The notes: generated from the sequence alone by a model not told the origin. Shown: positions 33,427 to 44,752, numbered from the stretch's first letter. The stretch is 60,000 bases of DNA from Adiantum capillus-veneris (GCA_014529385.2 CM043945.1:148417241-148477240); one strand, 5' to 3'. Numbers and translations are program-made.

Positions 33427-34374
33427 ATGGCGGAGAAAGGGAAGCTCACGATTGAGAAGTTCAACGGCAAAAACTACCAACATTGGAAGATGCAGATTGA
33501 AGACTATCTCTATCAGAAAGGCCTGTATTTGCCACTATGCGGTCTTGCAAAGAAGCCCGCAACAATGGCAGATGAAGCATGGATTGTCCTTCATCAAAAG
33601 GCACTGAGAACAATCCGGTTAAGCTTGGCATCAACTGTGGCCTTCAATGTTCTGGAGATGAAGACCACGGAGGACTTGATGAAGTCACTTGACAACTTCT
33701 ACAAGAAACCATCGGCATCCACTAAGGTATTTATTATGAATCACTTGTTCAATCTAAAGATGACAGAGAATGGTTCAGTTGCAGAACACCTAAATGACTT
33801 TAACACAAACATAAGTCGACTTCAATCGGTGAAAAATAATATTCGATGAGGAAGTGCGAGCTCTTCTTATACTATCATCTCTACCGGATAGTTGGGACAG
33901 CCTTGTGATGGCTGTAAGTAATTCTATTTATGGCACAAATACTCTTAAGTTTGATGATGTTGTGGGTGTTCTCCTAAGCGAGGAAATATGAAGGAGAAGC
34001 ACAGGAGAATCATCAAGTGTTGCACTGTCAGTCGAAACAAGAGGAAGGCCTAAGGCAAGGTTCAAAAACCAAAAGGGTCGTGATCGCTCAAGATGAAGCA
34101 AAGTCACACACAAAGTCAGTTCTTGAATGTTGGAACTGCAGCAAGAAGGGCCACGTCAAGAAGGATTGCTGGTCTAAGAAGAAGAAGGAGACTGAGTCTC
34201 AAGACAACAAGCCAACATCGGAAGCCAATGTGGCAGGTAAAGTAGAGCAAGATGCTCTAATTCTCTCATTAGACAATGTGTCTAATTCCTGGATAGTAGA
34301 TTCCGGAGGTTCATTCCATGCGGCACCATACAAGCAACATTTCCAAGATTTCTATCCTCCCAACAATAGACTCT
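33427..34374 (+). pseudogene. Copia gag and start of protease
   Basis: Starts with an ATG at 33427. The first frame has Lys-Phe-Asn-Gly-Lys-Asn-Tyr-x-x-Trp-Lys-Met and Leu-Tyr-Gln-Lys, the UBN2-type gag of plant copia elements. After a frameshift at about 33845 the frame continues through a CCHC zinc knuckle (Cys-Trp-Asn-Cys-Ser-Lys-Lys-Gly-His-Val-Lys-Lys-Asp-Cys, about 34130-34170) and reaches Trp-Ile-Val-Asp-Ser-Gly-Gly-Ser-Phe-His, the copia protease active site. The sequence stops about 20 codons later. Inactive. Confidence 0.88.
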
Positions 34375-34914
34375 GATCCTAGGATTATCCGTACTAAGCC
34401 ATTTCAAAGGCTTCAAATCAACTTGATCGTATCCCTGGAATTCTAAAGGTGGTATTCCTTCTTTGGCGGCCATATCTGGAATTATGGTATTTACTTCTAA
34501 CCCCCATTTGTCTATCATGTCAGGGTTTTTGACTTGTAAATATTGAGTTTCGTTTCTATCCATGTACGTTTTTCCTTGTTTGTTTGCCCTAATCTCCTCT
34601 TCGAATTCAATACCATGGTCATAAATGCGAATAGCATACTCTTTGTTAGGATCCAGGTAAACCTGAGCTCCATAGCGATTACTCTTATAAAATGAGAGTA
34701 TATGCTTATAGCGCATTGTCGTTCCAATTTTCGGGTGAGTTGAATAAGAAGATATTTTGGACGTTGAATCAGAAAAAGTGTATGAGACTTCCTCTTCCTC
34801 AAGGATAGTGTGCAAAGAATTGCCTTGATTCACACTTTCTTCGGTGGATACTCTACTGGAGGTTTCTCCAAATATGCCCTGATTTCCTAGTACACGACTA
34901 GATCTAAGGTTCAT
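34375..34914 (-). pseudogene. First ORF (gag N-terminal part) of element E
   Basis: An open minus-strand frame of about 180 codons beginning with ATG at 34914. It starts Met-Asn-Leu-Arg-Ser-Ser-Arg, is acidic around residues 35-45 (Glu-Glu-Glu-Glu), and contains Tyr-Gly-Ala-Gln-Val-Tyr-Leu and Tyr-Ala-Ile-Arg-Ile-Tyr-Asp-His-Gly. Homology to element E ends at 34375 at the copia junction; the last codons of the open frame are read from copia DNA. It follows the leader and primer site, so it is the N-terminal part of the Gag polyprotein of this lineage. No conserved gag core is included. Confidence 0.6.
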
Positions 34915-36860
34915 AAAGACTTATGAAGCCCTGGATAGAGTATGTACCTTTGAATTGACTTGTGGTCAATTTCCTCCACTTGACTGGATTGCAACTTCTA
35001 TCAAGCTACCGATTCCTTGTCTGCAACTTGATTCCTGTATCAATTTTGATCGAGCCAGCTATTCTTACACAAAGACTGTGTAGTTTTTGCTAACTATTGT
35101 GTTTGGTCTATATGTATCACTTCAATTTGAGCTAATTTAGTCAGCAGTTCAGATTTTCAGACTTGACTTTGGCAAAAATCAAAGGATTAATCTGCAACCT
35201 GAAAATTGAGTGAACATGTACCAATTTGGATCTGATTGAACCCAAAATTACCCGCGCTGGCTTTGTATTATGCTGGTCTAACACTATACAAGTTCAAAAG
35301 TCAAAAATGGTATATCTCTGTAGTATTAGTAAATAATCACGATTATTTACTTTTGTCATCTTTTTATACTTTTTGGCTTGGTTTGCCAAGTATACAGCTT
35401 GTTAAGGTCCTTGGACAAGTTTCAACAAGTTTGGACAAAATCTGTTCAAGTTTATCAACAATTCCGTGTCCGCTTTCACGAATCTGGCTTCAGTCTCACT
35501 TTTGTGTTCCAAATTTCACCAAAATTGAGTTGTGTGGTCTACTTGATATACTTGACCTTGTGGTATGCTCAAATATGCAAGATTGTCAATTTTTGAAGCA
35601 AATGTAAATAATCGTGATTATTTCCTCTAGCTAATTTTTTGCAAATTTTTGTCCCAATCTTGACACAGATCTGTTAAGCATCTCAACTTAAGGTCTCTAT
35701 CCAAGTTTCATCAAGTTTGGACAATTTTTGGACAAATGGTCATCAGTTTTTTGTTCGCAAACTAACTTTGCAAATTTGGTCACAATTTTCAATCCAATGA
35801 TCCAAATCTTACCAAATTTGGTTTGTGGGCTTATTACAACATGGTAAAACTAATGGTAAGCTAACTTGGTCAAAACATTTAAAAAATGGGGCAGATATAA
35901 ATAATCACGATTATTTACTTTCGATAAATTTTTGCATCTTTTTTTTCAATTGAGCATGTACACATGTCTATCATATCAATATAAGCCTATAAACCAAATT
36001 TCATCAAGTTTGGACTAATTTTTTCTCAATTTACACTCAAGTTTTCAAAAGTCAGTACAAACTTTAGTTTTTACCCAGTTTTTTGCCAGTTTGGTGATCC
36101 AAATCCACTGTGCCTTTACAAAAGTTGTTTGTACACATGCAATGAGTCACTGTTATCAACCTTGGTCAAATTTGAGTTGAAAGTAAATAATCATGATTAT
36201 TTACTTCAGGCTTGAAATGAACCATTTTTTGCACTTTTTTCATGAACAATCTTTTCATGAGTTATTTTAAGCCTAGGAATCAAGTCAAAACTTTATTTGG
36301 CTTAAAATGTCAAGAAAAAGTAAATAATCTGAGTTTTTGCAAACTCTTGAAATTTTTACCTCAAAGTGTCCTTGTGCTTACCCAACTGGTTCATACAACT
36401 TTTAAGCTTACTCTCCAGTTGAATTGAGTGGTTTGTAGTCTTTTCATGCTATTTCTAGCCGTAGACCTGAAATTCTGCAACTTCAAATACAACTCACAAT
36501 GATTCTTTCGGAGAGAGCAATGTTCTAAAATCCACCTCGGATCCTACTTACCCTACTCATAGGTTCTCATGCAATGGGGTTGTGAAAAGTGTCCACAAAC
36601 ACTCGTTTTCTTGTTTTTTATGGTTTTCTGAGCATTGATCTTAAGATTTGTCTCGTCTATCAATCATTCTCAAAATCTTAATCTAGCTCTACAATCCTAC
36701 AATTCTAAAGGCACTCGACAAGTACGATTACTTCCAAGCTACCTCTACACAGCAAAAGACGACAATCTTAAGCTATGCGGTTTCTAAAAGAAAGTGAGGA
36801 AGTTAAAGGATAACTTCACCAGACGCTCGTGTTTTTTTCTAGTTTAGGTCTCTTCAATCC
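34915..36860 (-). repeat. Long untranslated leader of element E with an array of palindromes
   Basis: Almost 2 kb between primer-binding site and first ORF, with no coding signal. Palindromes with arms TAAATAATC and GATTATTTA and a variable dinucleotide centre (AC, GT, AC, AT) occur at 35330-35349, 35605-35624 (one change), 35898-35917 and 36184-36203, with a half site at 36321-36329. Spacing is 275, 293 and 286 bp. Each is followed by T-rich DNA (often TTTTTTGCA). The DNA between is AT-rich and looks diverged. Confidence 0.75.
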
Positions 36861-36875
36861 TCGACAGCGGCGCCA
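36861..36875 (-). other. Primer-binding site of element E
   Basis: On the minus strand this reads TGGCGCCGCTGTCGA. TGGCGCCG-type sites are typical of the Tat/Athila branch of Ty3/gypsy (tRNA-Asp type). It separates the leader on the left from the LTR on the right and fixes the direction of element E. Confidence 0.75.
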
Positions 36876-36877
36876 AA

Positions 36878-37650
36878 TGTGGGACGGGTGTCTAACCTCA
36901 CTCCTATATTATTGCAGATTAAGCGAGAACCACGATTAAATTTTCAATCCATGAGATGAAGTTAACTCGACTAGTGCATAGAGGCTACAAGTGGTTGTCA
37001 ATCTCTTGGAAAACAACAAACAACTCGCATCTAACTCAAGCTACACTCAAGTGACTGAAATCACCAAAAGCCAATCGCTCATCGGCAAACAAATCACATC
37101 CGTTACAGCATCAAATGACATCCAAACGTAATGAAACTTCTAGGGCATGTTTATAAGACCTAAGCACACATGCTTATGGTCTCAAACCCCGCTTTAGGTC
37201 AAGTGCCAAAATCGCAATTATTAACAGTAGTGGATTTTTCACCTAGTCGTTTTTGACCACCCAAAATGCACCTAAATGCTTAGCAATGATGCCCCAATAC
37301 CTCGCCTATGCTTGGTTTTTTATTTTGAAGTGTAAATTCCTACTTATGATGAAACTAGGCCACGGGTCGGCGACGCCAAAAGCTACGAAATAATGTGATG
37401 TGTAATGTGATATTGCAACAAACGCGATTGCAATATGACAATCAGAGAGGGAGTAGGAAGCGCGAGAAGGAGAGAAGTGAGTGCCGTTAGCTCACGCTGT
37501 GTATTTCATTATCCAAAACTTAAATAATAACTTACAAAAAATTGGCTTTTATACCTTAGCCAAGGTTTTTGATGGTCAAAACTAATAATTTGGGAGCTCT
37601 AACTAAAGATAGGTAATGACAGATTGATACAATCTGGAAGCTTGTAGCCC
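36878..37650 (-). repeat. 5' LTR of element E (far border not resolved)
   Basis: The LTR end on the minus strand is CCCACA at 36883-36878, two bases before the primer site. The LTR extends to higher coordinates; no second copy could be found to set the outer border, so 37650 is a guess. It includes a 9-bp-armed inverted repeat (ATATTGCAA, 37411-37438) and no gene. A truncated palindrome-like half site lies near 37211. Confidence 0.5.
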
Positions 37651-38199
37651 CCGCTCATCAATTATAAGGTTTATCCAAAAAAATAGGAGTTACAATATTC
37701 TCGATTTATCAAAAATAATAAGTGTTTTTACAATAAGAGCTCCACAAAATTGTATCCGTGTTAGCTTGCTGCTAACACCATGTGTGCAAGAATGGTGGGT
37801 TTGTAAGAGATGTATAAGAGTGGTCAAAGAATGCACTTTTCTCCCAAAGAGGAGGTGAACAATCTTATGATTTTCAATCGTCCATAACTCCCACATATGA
37901 TCTCAGATTTGAGCGAAGATCATAGATCTTCAATCTACACAGTGAGCTCTTTCTATAGATATGCTACACTGATATAGTTTTACCCACTAGATTTTCAATT
38001 TCATTTTGAGGGAAACTTTGAATTCAAATAAACTAGTTGTTTTGCCTGTTTGAATTCAAAAGATGTCCTTTGATTACTTTCTTAATACTAAAGGTTTGAA
38101 TTCCTTAAACTGTCAAATAAAGAGGCCCTCCTAGACTCCATTCTCTTCCTAATGCTTCTATTAGTTAAAGAAACTGTCCCATAGGGCTACAACCACCTC
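37651..38199. other. Non-coding DNA between element E and a LINE
   Basis: AT-rich sequence; a short minus-strand frame at 37690-37896 has no recognisable motif. It may include the outer part of the element E LTR and the 3' untranslated tail of the neighbouring LINE. Confidence 0.3.
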
Positions 38200-39526
38200 T
38201 ACAAGAGAGGGCTACAAGAATCATGATGGGGAGACTCTCCCAATGAAAAAACAACATATGTACAATGAGGCTAAATCAAGAGATGGGAGGAAGGAAAAGC
38301 CACACAGGTGGACGGTAGTGCCATCCAAGCACACCCTGAACCATGGTGAAAAAAGGCCCAAGACGCCAAAGTCGAAGGAAAGCCTCTTTGCATTCTCGCA
38401 TGCGATCGGAGATTCCCCGGAGTCTCTAAAACTATCCTCTAAGAGTATGGATAAGTTCTAGCCAAAGATCCCAAACAGTCTCTACTGGTGGTACAGGGTG
38501 AGCCTTGAAGATGCACAAGGAGCGGGCCCGCCAGATTAACCAAATTGCCAGGCCGCTGATGAGCTCCCAATGTTCCTCTCTCTCACTGCACCACTATTAT
38601 GGAGCAACCTCTGTAGAGTAGACTGGAATGTAGGTCGACCCCCCTGCATCACTATCATCCTGCTGGTGGAGGATAGCTCAAACTGAAGTGTCGGGCCCGT
38701 GAGAGTGGACCAAGCAGCTTGCCCCCCAAGTGTACTGCCGAGCTCTAGAAAGAGCTGGCATCAGCCGAAGAACATGAAGCCACACCCGCTATGCCAAATG
38801 ACAGTCCTAAAGACAGTGACGTTGACTCTCCACAAGATGGTCACAAGATGCACATGCGGCCGAGAGACCTCTATGTACAAGCCAGCTCCCAACTACTGTA
38901 GCTCGGTGTGCAACCAGCCACTCAAACAAAGTGGCTTGCCTCGGCTGTCTGGAATCCCACAACCTCTCCCAAAAAGCTACCAAGAGCTCAGTTGTGAGAC
39001 CCTCCTCCTTCCAATGAGGTGCTACAGCAGCAACACGACAAGCCTCTCTCTGTGTTGCCAGTTTGTGACGTCCCAGTTAACCAGTGTACTGAAAGAAAGG
39101 GACACCTTGATGGTTTGCTAAGGAGAAAGGGTCCATCCAAGGCCTCTCTACCTGGCTGATACAGAACTCAAAAAGATCCAACAAGAAGTAATGTACCACA
39201 TAGTGGCCAACAACACCTGGTTGGCCACTACTACTCTGCCTGCCAAAGAAAGTCGTGTGGAGATCCAATGTAACAACTTCCTCCTGATAGACAGGGGGAG
39301 GGAGCAATCTGTTGCTCAGGAGACAAGTCCAAACCAACCTGACAGCCCAAGTACCGAACTGCAATCCTTGGGGAAACCCACTAGAAACCCTCACCTGGCA
39401 TCCAATCAGGCGTAAGAGCAATACCAACCCAGAAAGCCATTGTCTTTCTCTAGTTGATCAGTGCACCTAATGCACAAAAAAAAGTCTCTAGAGCCTGCTC
39501 ACACCTGCGAAGGTTGGCCGCCTGGC
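38200..39526 (-). pseudogene. LINE ORF2 C-terminal region (post-RT)
   Basis: Minus-strand remnants read Leu-Leu-His-Trp-Ile-Ser-Thr-Arg-Leu-Ser-Leu-Ala-Gly-Arg-Val-Val-Val-Ala-Asn-Gln and Leu-Leu-Ala-Thr-Met-Trp-Tyr-Ile (39200-39330), then Trp-Glu-Leu-Ile-Ser-Gly-Leu-Ala-Ile-Trp-Leu-Ile-Trp-Arg-Ala-Arg (38520-38580). These are the thumb and C-terminal segments of plant L1-type ORF2 proteins, downstream of the RT. Frame shifts occur throughout. The upstream RT piece of a LINE in the same orientation lies at 42190-42617, beyond G2 sequence. Confidence 0.65.
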
Positions 39527-41477
39527 TGTAAGGTCTCTGACCCGATCACAAGAGCACCCTTGTACCACGAAATGAATACAATGGAATAAATTACTATTTT
39601 TAGCAGTTTTCCAAATTCTGTCAGTGCCATGATGTTTAGAATGATATAAAGTTTCAAAATGTGAATTAAAATAATTTTTGTGAAAAATTTCCAAAAATAG
39701 TAAGTTTTTGGTCACCCGACCCGTCCAGTTTTGATCGTCTCGAAAAACTGCACCCGTACCCCGAATTTCAAAAAAATGCATTTCGGACCTCGGGGGCTGC
39801 TAAATATGGCAGGTACTCGGGCCAATACGCCTTAGTTAGAGCTTCGTATGGCAATTTACGGCATCAAAATCCGATTCGTATGACCCGTTTTAGCCTAGAA
39901 CCTAATTTCCTAAAAATTGTCCGGGGAGGCACCGGGGGCCCGGGACTGTGTGGGAACAGGTCCCAGGCCACTCCAGATCAGCTTTAGCAGCTAGGGGGCG
40001 CCCTCTTGCTTTGTGGGAGTCTTGGGAAAGCTGCCAAGCCTGCAACTCAGTCTCAGAACCAGTTAACCAAGCCAACCTGACACTTGGTGGGCAGAGAACT
40101 GGACTTGCCATGCTTAACTGGAGAAGCTCCCAGATGCATTTAGCAACCCAGATCGATTTTCAGCCTGTAGGAGCCTATTTAAAAACCTGCATACACACAC
40201 ACACACACACACACACTTATGATCACACACACACACAGTACATACACACACACCCACATACATTGGGGAGGTGCTGCCGAATCACACACCTATTGAAGAA
40301 GAAGCTAGGAGGGAGGTGCTGCCGAAATTTCATCTCAAGAGGCTCGATTAGATCAGAAAATCGAGAAGATTACCAGCTCTTAATCACGGTAACGACAGTT
40401 TAATTAATGCCATCTGTGAATCTTTTTCTCTACCATCTAAATCCCTTGTCTATTATGCTTATTCCTAGTCAAAAATCTCTATGACTACTCTCTAAATTCT
40501 CCTTATTCGTACTCTATTATGTAATCATCATTCCATAGCTGAATTATCAGCCATTCTTCACTCTCGATTAATGATTAGAGCATAATTATCAGAATCTTCT
40601 CTCTCTAGATAGCATAGTAATTAATCAGTAAGCTAGTATTTTTGCAGATTGAAGAGAATCACTATTGTAATCACTCATTAACATTGTAGCTTAATTGAAT
40701 TCATTTCTCTTATGCATTAAGACGTAATTAAGGAGAAATTAATCCGTCAATAAGTCTCTAAGAATTGGTTTTTCCTCACACATATGCATAGGGTAAATCT
40801 GCATCATCTAATTGCTAGGAAATAGTTTAATCATACTTAATCCAATTCTCTAGTAATTCCAATAGTGAAATCCTAATTATTCTTGATCATGTAAGCATAA
40901 TAATTATCTTAGAGCCGGTTCCCATAGGATTATGTGCCATCCTTAATGATTGCTTTATGAAAGAAATCTAGACTCTCATATAGGAGGGATTAATTGATGT
41001 CACTAATCTACCCATTGGACTGTTATGATGCTTGTGAACCTTAGCTCTTTCTCCAAGCTAATCATTTAAAGTAGTGAGAAATGGCCCCGGTTAAGAGGAC
41101 GCGCTTCGGTGGTGCCCATGATCGGGAAGCAGGAACGAGCAATGTCAACGGGAAGGGGAAGGCTCCCATGGACGAGCAAATACAGGCCATCTCACGGGCT
41201 ATTGACGAGGAAATGGAAGAGGTAGGTCCCAATTTCTATTCAAGTTGTTTAATTAACATTGCATACGATTAGTTAGGAATGAACATATCCCCGAACATGT
41301 TGGAGAAATCCGACAGAAACCTCGGCATTGAATGCATAGTACATTTAAGTATAAAGTAGGAAAGAAATGATTGATGGGTATGTTGTTTGCAAGAGGAAAG
41401 AATGTTTGCTAGGGAAAATTTAGCTCGACATGTTCATTTTATTTCCAATGTTGAATCAGTCCTGACCCCCCTACTGA
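39527..41477 (+). repeat. G2 LTR, first copy (truncated at its 3' side)
   Basis: Starts at TGTAAGGTCTCTGACC exactly where similarity to the second copy (44096) begins; the flanks differ (GGC versus GGT before TG). The two copies agree closely over about 1.95 kb to 41477 and then part. It holds a TATA-type box at 40176-40183, CA tracts (40194-40254), two copies of GGGAGGTGCTGCCGAA 45 bp apart (40266, 40311), and a copy of the short first exon at 41081-41221. It abuts LINE-derived DNA on its left. Confidence 0.85.
41081..41221 (+). CDS. LTR-borne first exon, copy 1 (47 codons)
   Basis: ATG at 41081 opens a frame starting Met-Ala-Pro-Val-Lys-Arg-Thr-Arg, basic and Gly/Ala-rich, then acidic at the end (Asp-Glu-Glu-Met-Glu-Glu). 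At 41222 it meets GTAGGT, a good 5' splice site in phase 0; without splicing the frame stops at 41272. Copy 2 (45644) differs by one amino acid (Gln to Pro) and a silent change. No acceptor remains downstream in this copy because the LTR is cut at 41477, so this copy is probably not used. Confidence 0.5.
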
Positions 41478-42189
41478 TCACAGGGGGCAGAGTTCCTCGT
41501 TAGGGCTCTTGAATCCACGACTTGCTTTTTATGCGGTGGATACCCACGACTTGCTTTCTATGCGGTGGGAACCCACGTCTTGCTTTCTATGCGGTGGGAG
41601 TGTCCATGACGTGCTTTTTATGCGGTGGACATACCTAGTTGTATGGGCAGCTAGGCGACAACGGGAGGAGTGAACTCTCGCTGGAGGGGGGATGTTGTAC
41701 CTCCAGAACATTGGAACTTTTATGAATAAGTTTGAGTAGAATTTTTACTAGAGTTCTGTCTTGGTGTTGTTTGCAATATTGGTTGAAGGGCTGTATTAAC
41801 GAACAATGTAATTCGGAATTAAACAAGAAATATCTATGTTGAACAACCTTCGTGGTAGTAATTAGGTAACACGAGGAAGTGTGAGTGTGGGGGTGGAAAG
41901 TGGGGGCTTGGCTCGGGTTGCCAATGCCTACGAGATGGGTGGTCCCGATTGGTCGGGAACTCTCTGTCCCCATAGTGCTTACTCGACATTGGTATTACTC
42001 ATTGCCCCTAGAGCGGCGAATCCTCGAGAGTACGTGCCTCTGAAACATGGGGAAAAAGGCACTCGGGGTTTCTCTCCTCTTGGAAGGTGGGTCTTAGGAT
42101 CGCTAGATAGTTAAGTACGCTTCCCCTGCGAGGTGGAGCTAGATCTCCTTGCTAGTAGGCTCGAACTCGACTCACTTTGTGATGAGAGA
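41478..42189. other. GC-rich DNA of unknown origin between LTR copy 1 and a LINE fragment
   Basis: Sequence not shared with the second LTR copy. It contains a four-unit tandem repeat (41515-41632) and otherwise no recognised motif; frames at 41635-41973 (minus) and 41881-42114 (plus) have no features. It may be the original continuation of the LTR, lost from copy 2 during the G1 insertion, or separate DNA. Confidence 0.3.
41515..41632. repeat. Four tandem units of 29-31 bp
   Basis: Units starting CCACGAC or a close variant at 41515, 41544, 41573 and 41604, each containing TGCTTTYTATGCGGTGG. Units differ by a few bases, so the array is not brand new. No coding role is seen. Confidence 0.9.
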
Positions 42190-42617
42190 TCGTTCGCTAG
42201 TTGAACCCTGAACCATTTTTTTTACTTCCGCTATAGATCTAGTGGCCACCAGGTTTACCATCAGATCCGTTGTTTGATACGACGGGGTGGGGACCTCACA
42301 CTGGCCATCCAAATACAAGGCTAAGTCGTCTGCAAACTCAGCGTCCAGTAGCTCATCTCCCCTAATAGGGAGCGCTAAGCCATGTAAACCAAAATGTTGT
42401 GAAACCAAAAACCTGCTCATCGCCTCAGCATAGAACAGAAAGAGAAAGGGGGAAAGAGGGCAGCCCTGCGTGACCAAATGTGTGAGCATAAAACGATCAC
42501 CTCTACCTCTTGACAAAAGTACCTGACTGTGTGCCCGTTTGTACAAAGCTTACACCGCTCTGATCCAAGCATCTGAGAAGCCCATCCTGCGTAGAGTGCC
42601 CTCCAAAAAGTCCCAGT
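42190..42617 (-). pseudogene. LINE reverse transcriptase fragment
   Basis: Minus-strand frames 42417-42617 and 42172-42546 overlap with a frameshift between them. They read Gly-Thr-Leu-Arg-Arg-Met-Gly-Phe-Ser-Asp-Ala-Trp-Ile, Gln-Gly-Cys-Pro-Leu-Ser-Pro-Phe-Leu-Phe and Phe-Ala-Asp-Asp-Leu-Ala-Leu-Tyr, the conserved blocks of non-LTR retrotransposon RT including the catalytic Ala-Asp-Asp. The fragment ends at 42617 where G2 integrase sequence begins on the other strand. Inactive. Confidence 0.85.
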
Positions 42618-44061
42618 CTCTATTCCAAATAACCCTATCTGGGATGGAATCAAAGAAGCATCCCTCGAAGATCCAGAGTACCAACGTATGGCTTCATTAG
42701 TCCAGTAGAATAAGATGCCTGAAACTAGAGATTACTCTCTTATGGGAGGATGTCTTTACTACAGACATAGACTCTATGTACCCAGAGACCCAGTTTTAAA
42801 GAAGGCCATTCTATATGAAGCACACGATAGCCCTACATCCGGACACCCAGGCTATTCTAAAACTCTTCGTGCCGTCAGAAGGAGTTATTTCTGGTCTGGA
42901 ATGAAAGGAGACATACTTCGCTATGTGAGACAATGTCTTTCGTGTCAACGGACAAAGGCCGAAAGGATCAAATTACCAGGGCAACTTCAACCTCTTGACA
43001 TACCCCAGATGAAGTGGGAATGCATCAGTATGGAATTTATTACAGGGTTACCTTCTACAGGAAGTTATGATTCTGTTTTCGTGGTTGTTGACATGCTCAC
43101 AAAAGTGGCTCATCTAATACCCGTAAAGACGACCTTTACTGCTTCAGATGTTAGTCGGGTATTCATCAAGGAGATTTTTAGGTTACATGGTCTACCCAAG
43201 CGTATCGTCAGCGATAGAGATGCCAAGTTTACATCAAAATTTTGGACCTCTCTTTTCCAATCTATTGGGTCATAATTAGCCTTCAGTACAGCATATCATC
43301 CGCAGACTGACGGGCAAACCGAAAGAGTTAATCAAGTCATCGAGGACATTCTCAGAGCCTATTGTTCGCAAGAACCAAAGAAGTGGTTACAATATCTACC
43401 TTTGGTAGAATATGCTTATAACTCTTCCGAACACAGAAGCATTGGAATGTCACCTGTCAAAGCTCTTTACGGACAGGACTGTTTAGCACCATTGAACTTT
43501 TCATATCCAACCATCAGAGTAGAAGCCTCTAGAAAGATGTTAGAAGATATGGAAGCACATACTAGAGCCATTCGCCAGGACATTCAGGCAGCTCAAGATA
43601 GGCAGAAGCACTATGCAGACAGGAACCGCACAGATAGAACTTTCAAGGAAGGAGATAAGGTTTTTCTCCGAGTCCGACCTAAGAAAAGCAATTTATCGCT
43701 AGGCAGATACAAGAAGCTAAGCCCAAGATATTGTGGACCATTTGAGATCGTTAAGGTTATAAGTGACCAGGCCTACAAGCTAAAGTTACCTGCAAACTTG
43801 AAGGTTCATGATGTATTCCATGTCAGCTTACTCAAACCCTATATTCCCAACCCTGATCAATTCTTGGACTCAGATCAGATAGTCATGCCAGCACAAGGAG
43901 TTCTCGAGCTCCAACCTGACTATGTACTTGAAACAAGGGAAAGAAAGTTACGCAACAGAACTATCACAGAGCATCTAGTAAAATGGAATTACCCTGAAGA
44001 AGATGCAACTTGGGAGGACGAATCGACGCTCTTAAAAGATTACCCAAACTCATTCTAGAGA
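42618..44061 (+). pseudogene. G2 integrase with chromodomain (internal 3' end)
   Basis: Starts within the RNase H-integrase junction and is nearly identical to 59452-60000 where they overlap. After an in-frame UAG (42708-42710) come the zinc finger (Ser-Gly-His-Pro-Gly, Cys-Leu-Ser-Cys-Gln-Arg-Thr), the core with Ser-Met-Glu-Phe-Ile-Thr-Gly where the first catalytic Asp is Glu, Ser-Asp-Arg-Asp-Ala-Lys-Phe (second Asp), and a UAA at 43273. From 43402 the C-terminal part is open, with a GPF/Y-type segment and a chromodomain ending His-Leu-Val-Lys-Trp-Asn-Tyr-Pro. In the family it inserts cDNA. Inactive. Confidence 0.88.
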
Positions 44062-44084
44062 TGAGGACATCTCAAATTTTTCAC

Positions 44085-44095
44085 GTTGGGGAGGT
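44085..44095 (+). other. Polypurine tract of G2
   Basis: GTTGGGGAGGT directly before the LTR start at 44096: a purine-rich run where plus-strand DNA synthesis would be primed. Its position right against TGTAAGG confirms the LTR 5' border. Confidence 0.7.
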
Positions 44096-44744
44096 TGTAA
44101 GGTCTCTGACCCGATCACAAGAGCACCCTTGTACCACGAAATGAATACAATGGAATAAGTTACTATTTTTAGCAGTTTTCCAAATTCTGTCAGTGCCATG
44201 ATGTTTAGAATGATATAAAGCTTCAAAATGTGAATTAAAATAATTTTTGTGAAAAATTTCCAAAAATAGTAAGTTTTTGGTCACCCGACCCGTCCAGTTT
44301 TGATCGTCTCGAAAAACTGCACCCGTATCCCGAATTTCAAAAAAATGCATTTCGGACCCCGGGGGCTGCTAAATATGGCAGGTACTCGGGCCAGTACGCC
44401 TTAGTTAGAGCTTCGTATGGTAATTTACGGCATCAAAATCCGATTCGTATGACCCGTTTTAGCATAGAACCTAATTTCCTAAAAATTGTCCGAGGAGGCA
44501 CCGGGGGCCCGGGACTGTGTGGGAACAGGTCCCAGGCCACTCCAGATCAGCTTTAGCAGCTAGGGGGCGCCCTCTTGCTTTGTGGGAGTCTTGGGAAAGC
44601 TGCCAAGCCTGCAACTCAGTCTCAGAACCAGTTAACCAAGCCAACCTGACACTTGGTGGGCAGAGAACTGGACTTGCCATGCTTAACTGAAGAAGCTCCC
44701 ATATGCATTTAGCAACCCAGATCGATTTTCAGCCTGTAGGAGCC

Positions 44745-44752
44745 TATTTAAA
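44745..44752 (+). promoter_or_regulatory. TATA-type box of the G2 LTR
   Basis: CTATTTAAAGACC context, conserved in both LTR copies (the other at 40176-40183). Transcription would start about 30 bp downstream, about 870 bp before the first exon. Assignment is by sequence and position only. Confidence 0.5.

Larger units (their letters stand above)
32539..34374 (+). mobile_element. Truncated Ty1/copia element inside element E
   Basis: LTR (32539-33352), primer-binding site, gag, and the first codons of protease, ending at 34374 where element E coding resumes on the minus strand. No RT, integrase or 3' LTR is present, so this is a 5' fragment, not a simple full insertion. Orientation is opposite to the host element E. 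Confidence 0.85.

Noticed and set aside
24595-36329. Regularly spaced palindromes as a CRISPR-like array
   Set aside because: Spacing is about 285 bp, the DNA is eukaryotic retroelement sequence, and no cas genes are present; leader elements of retrotransposons explain the position.
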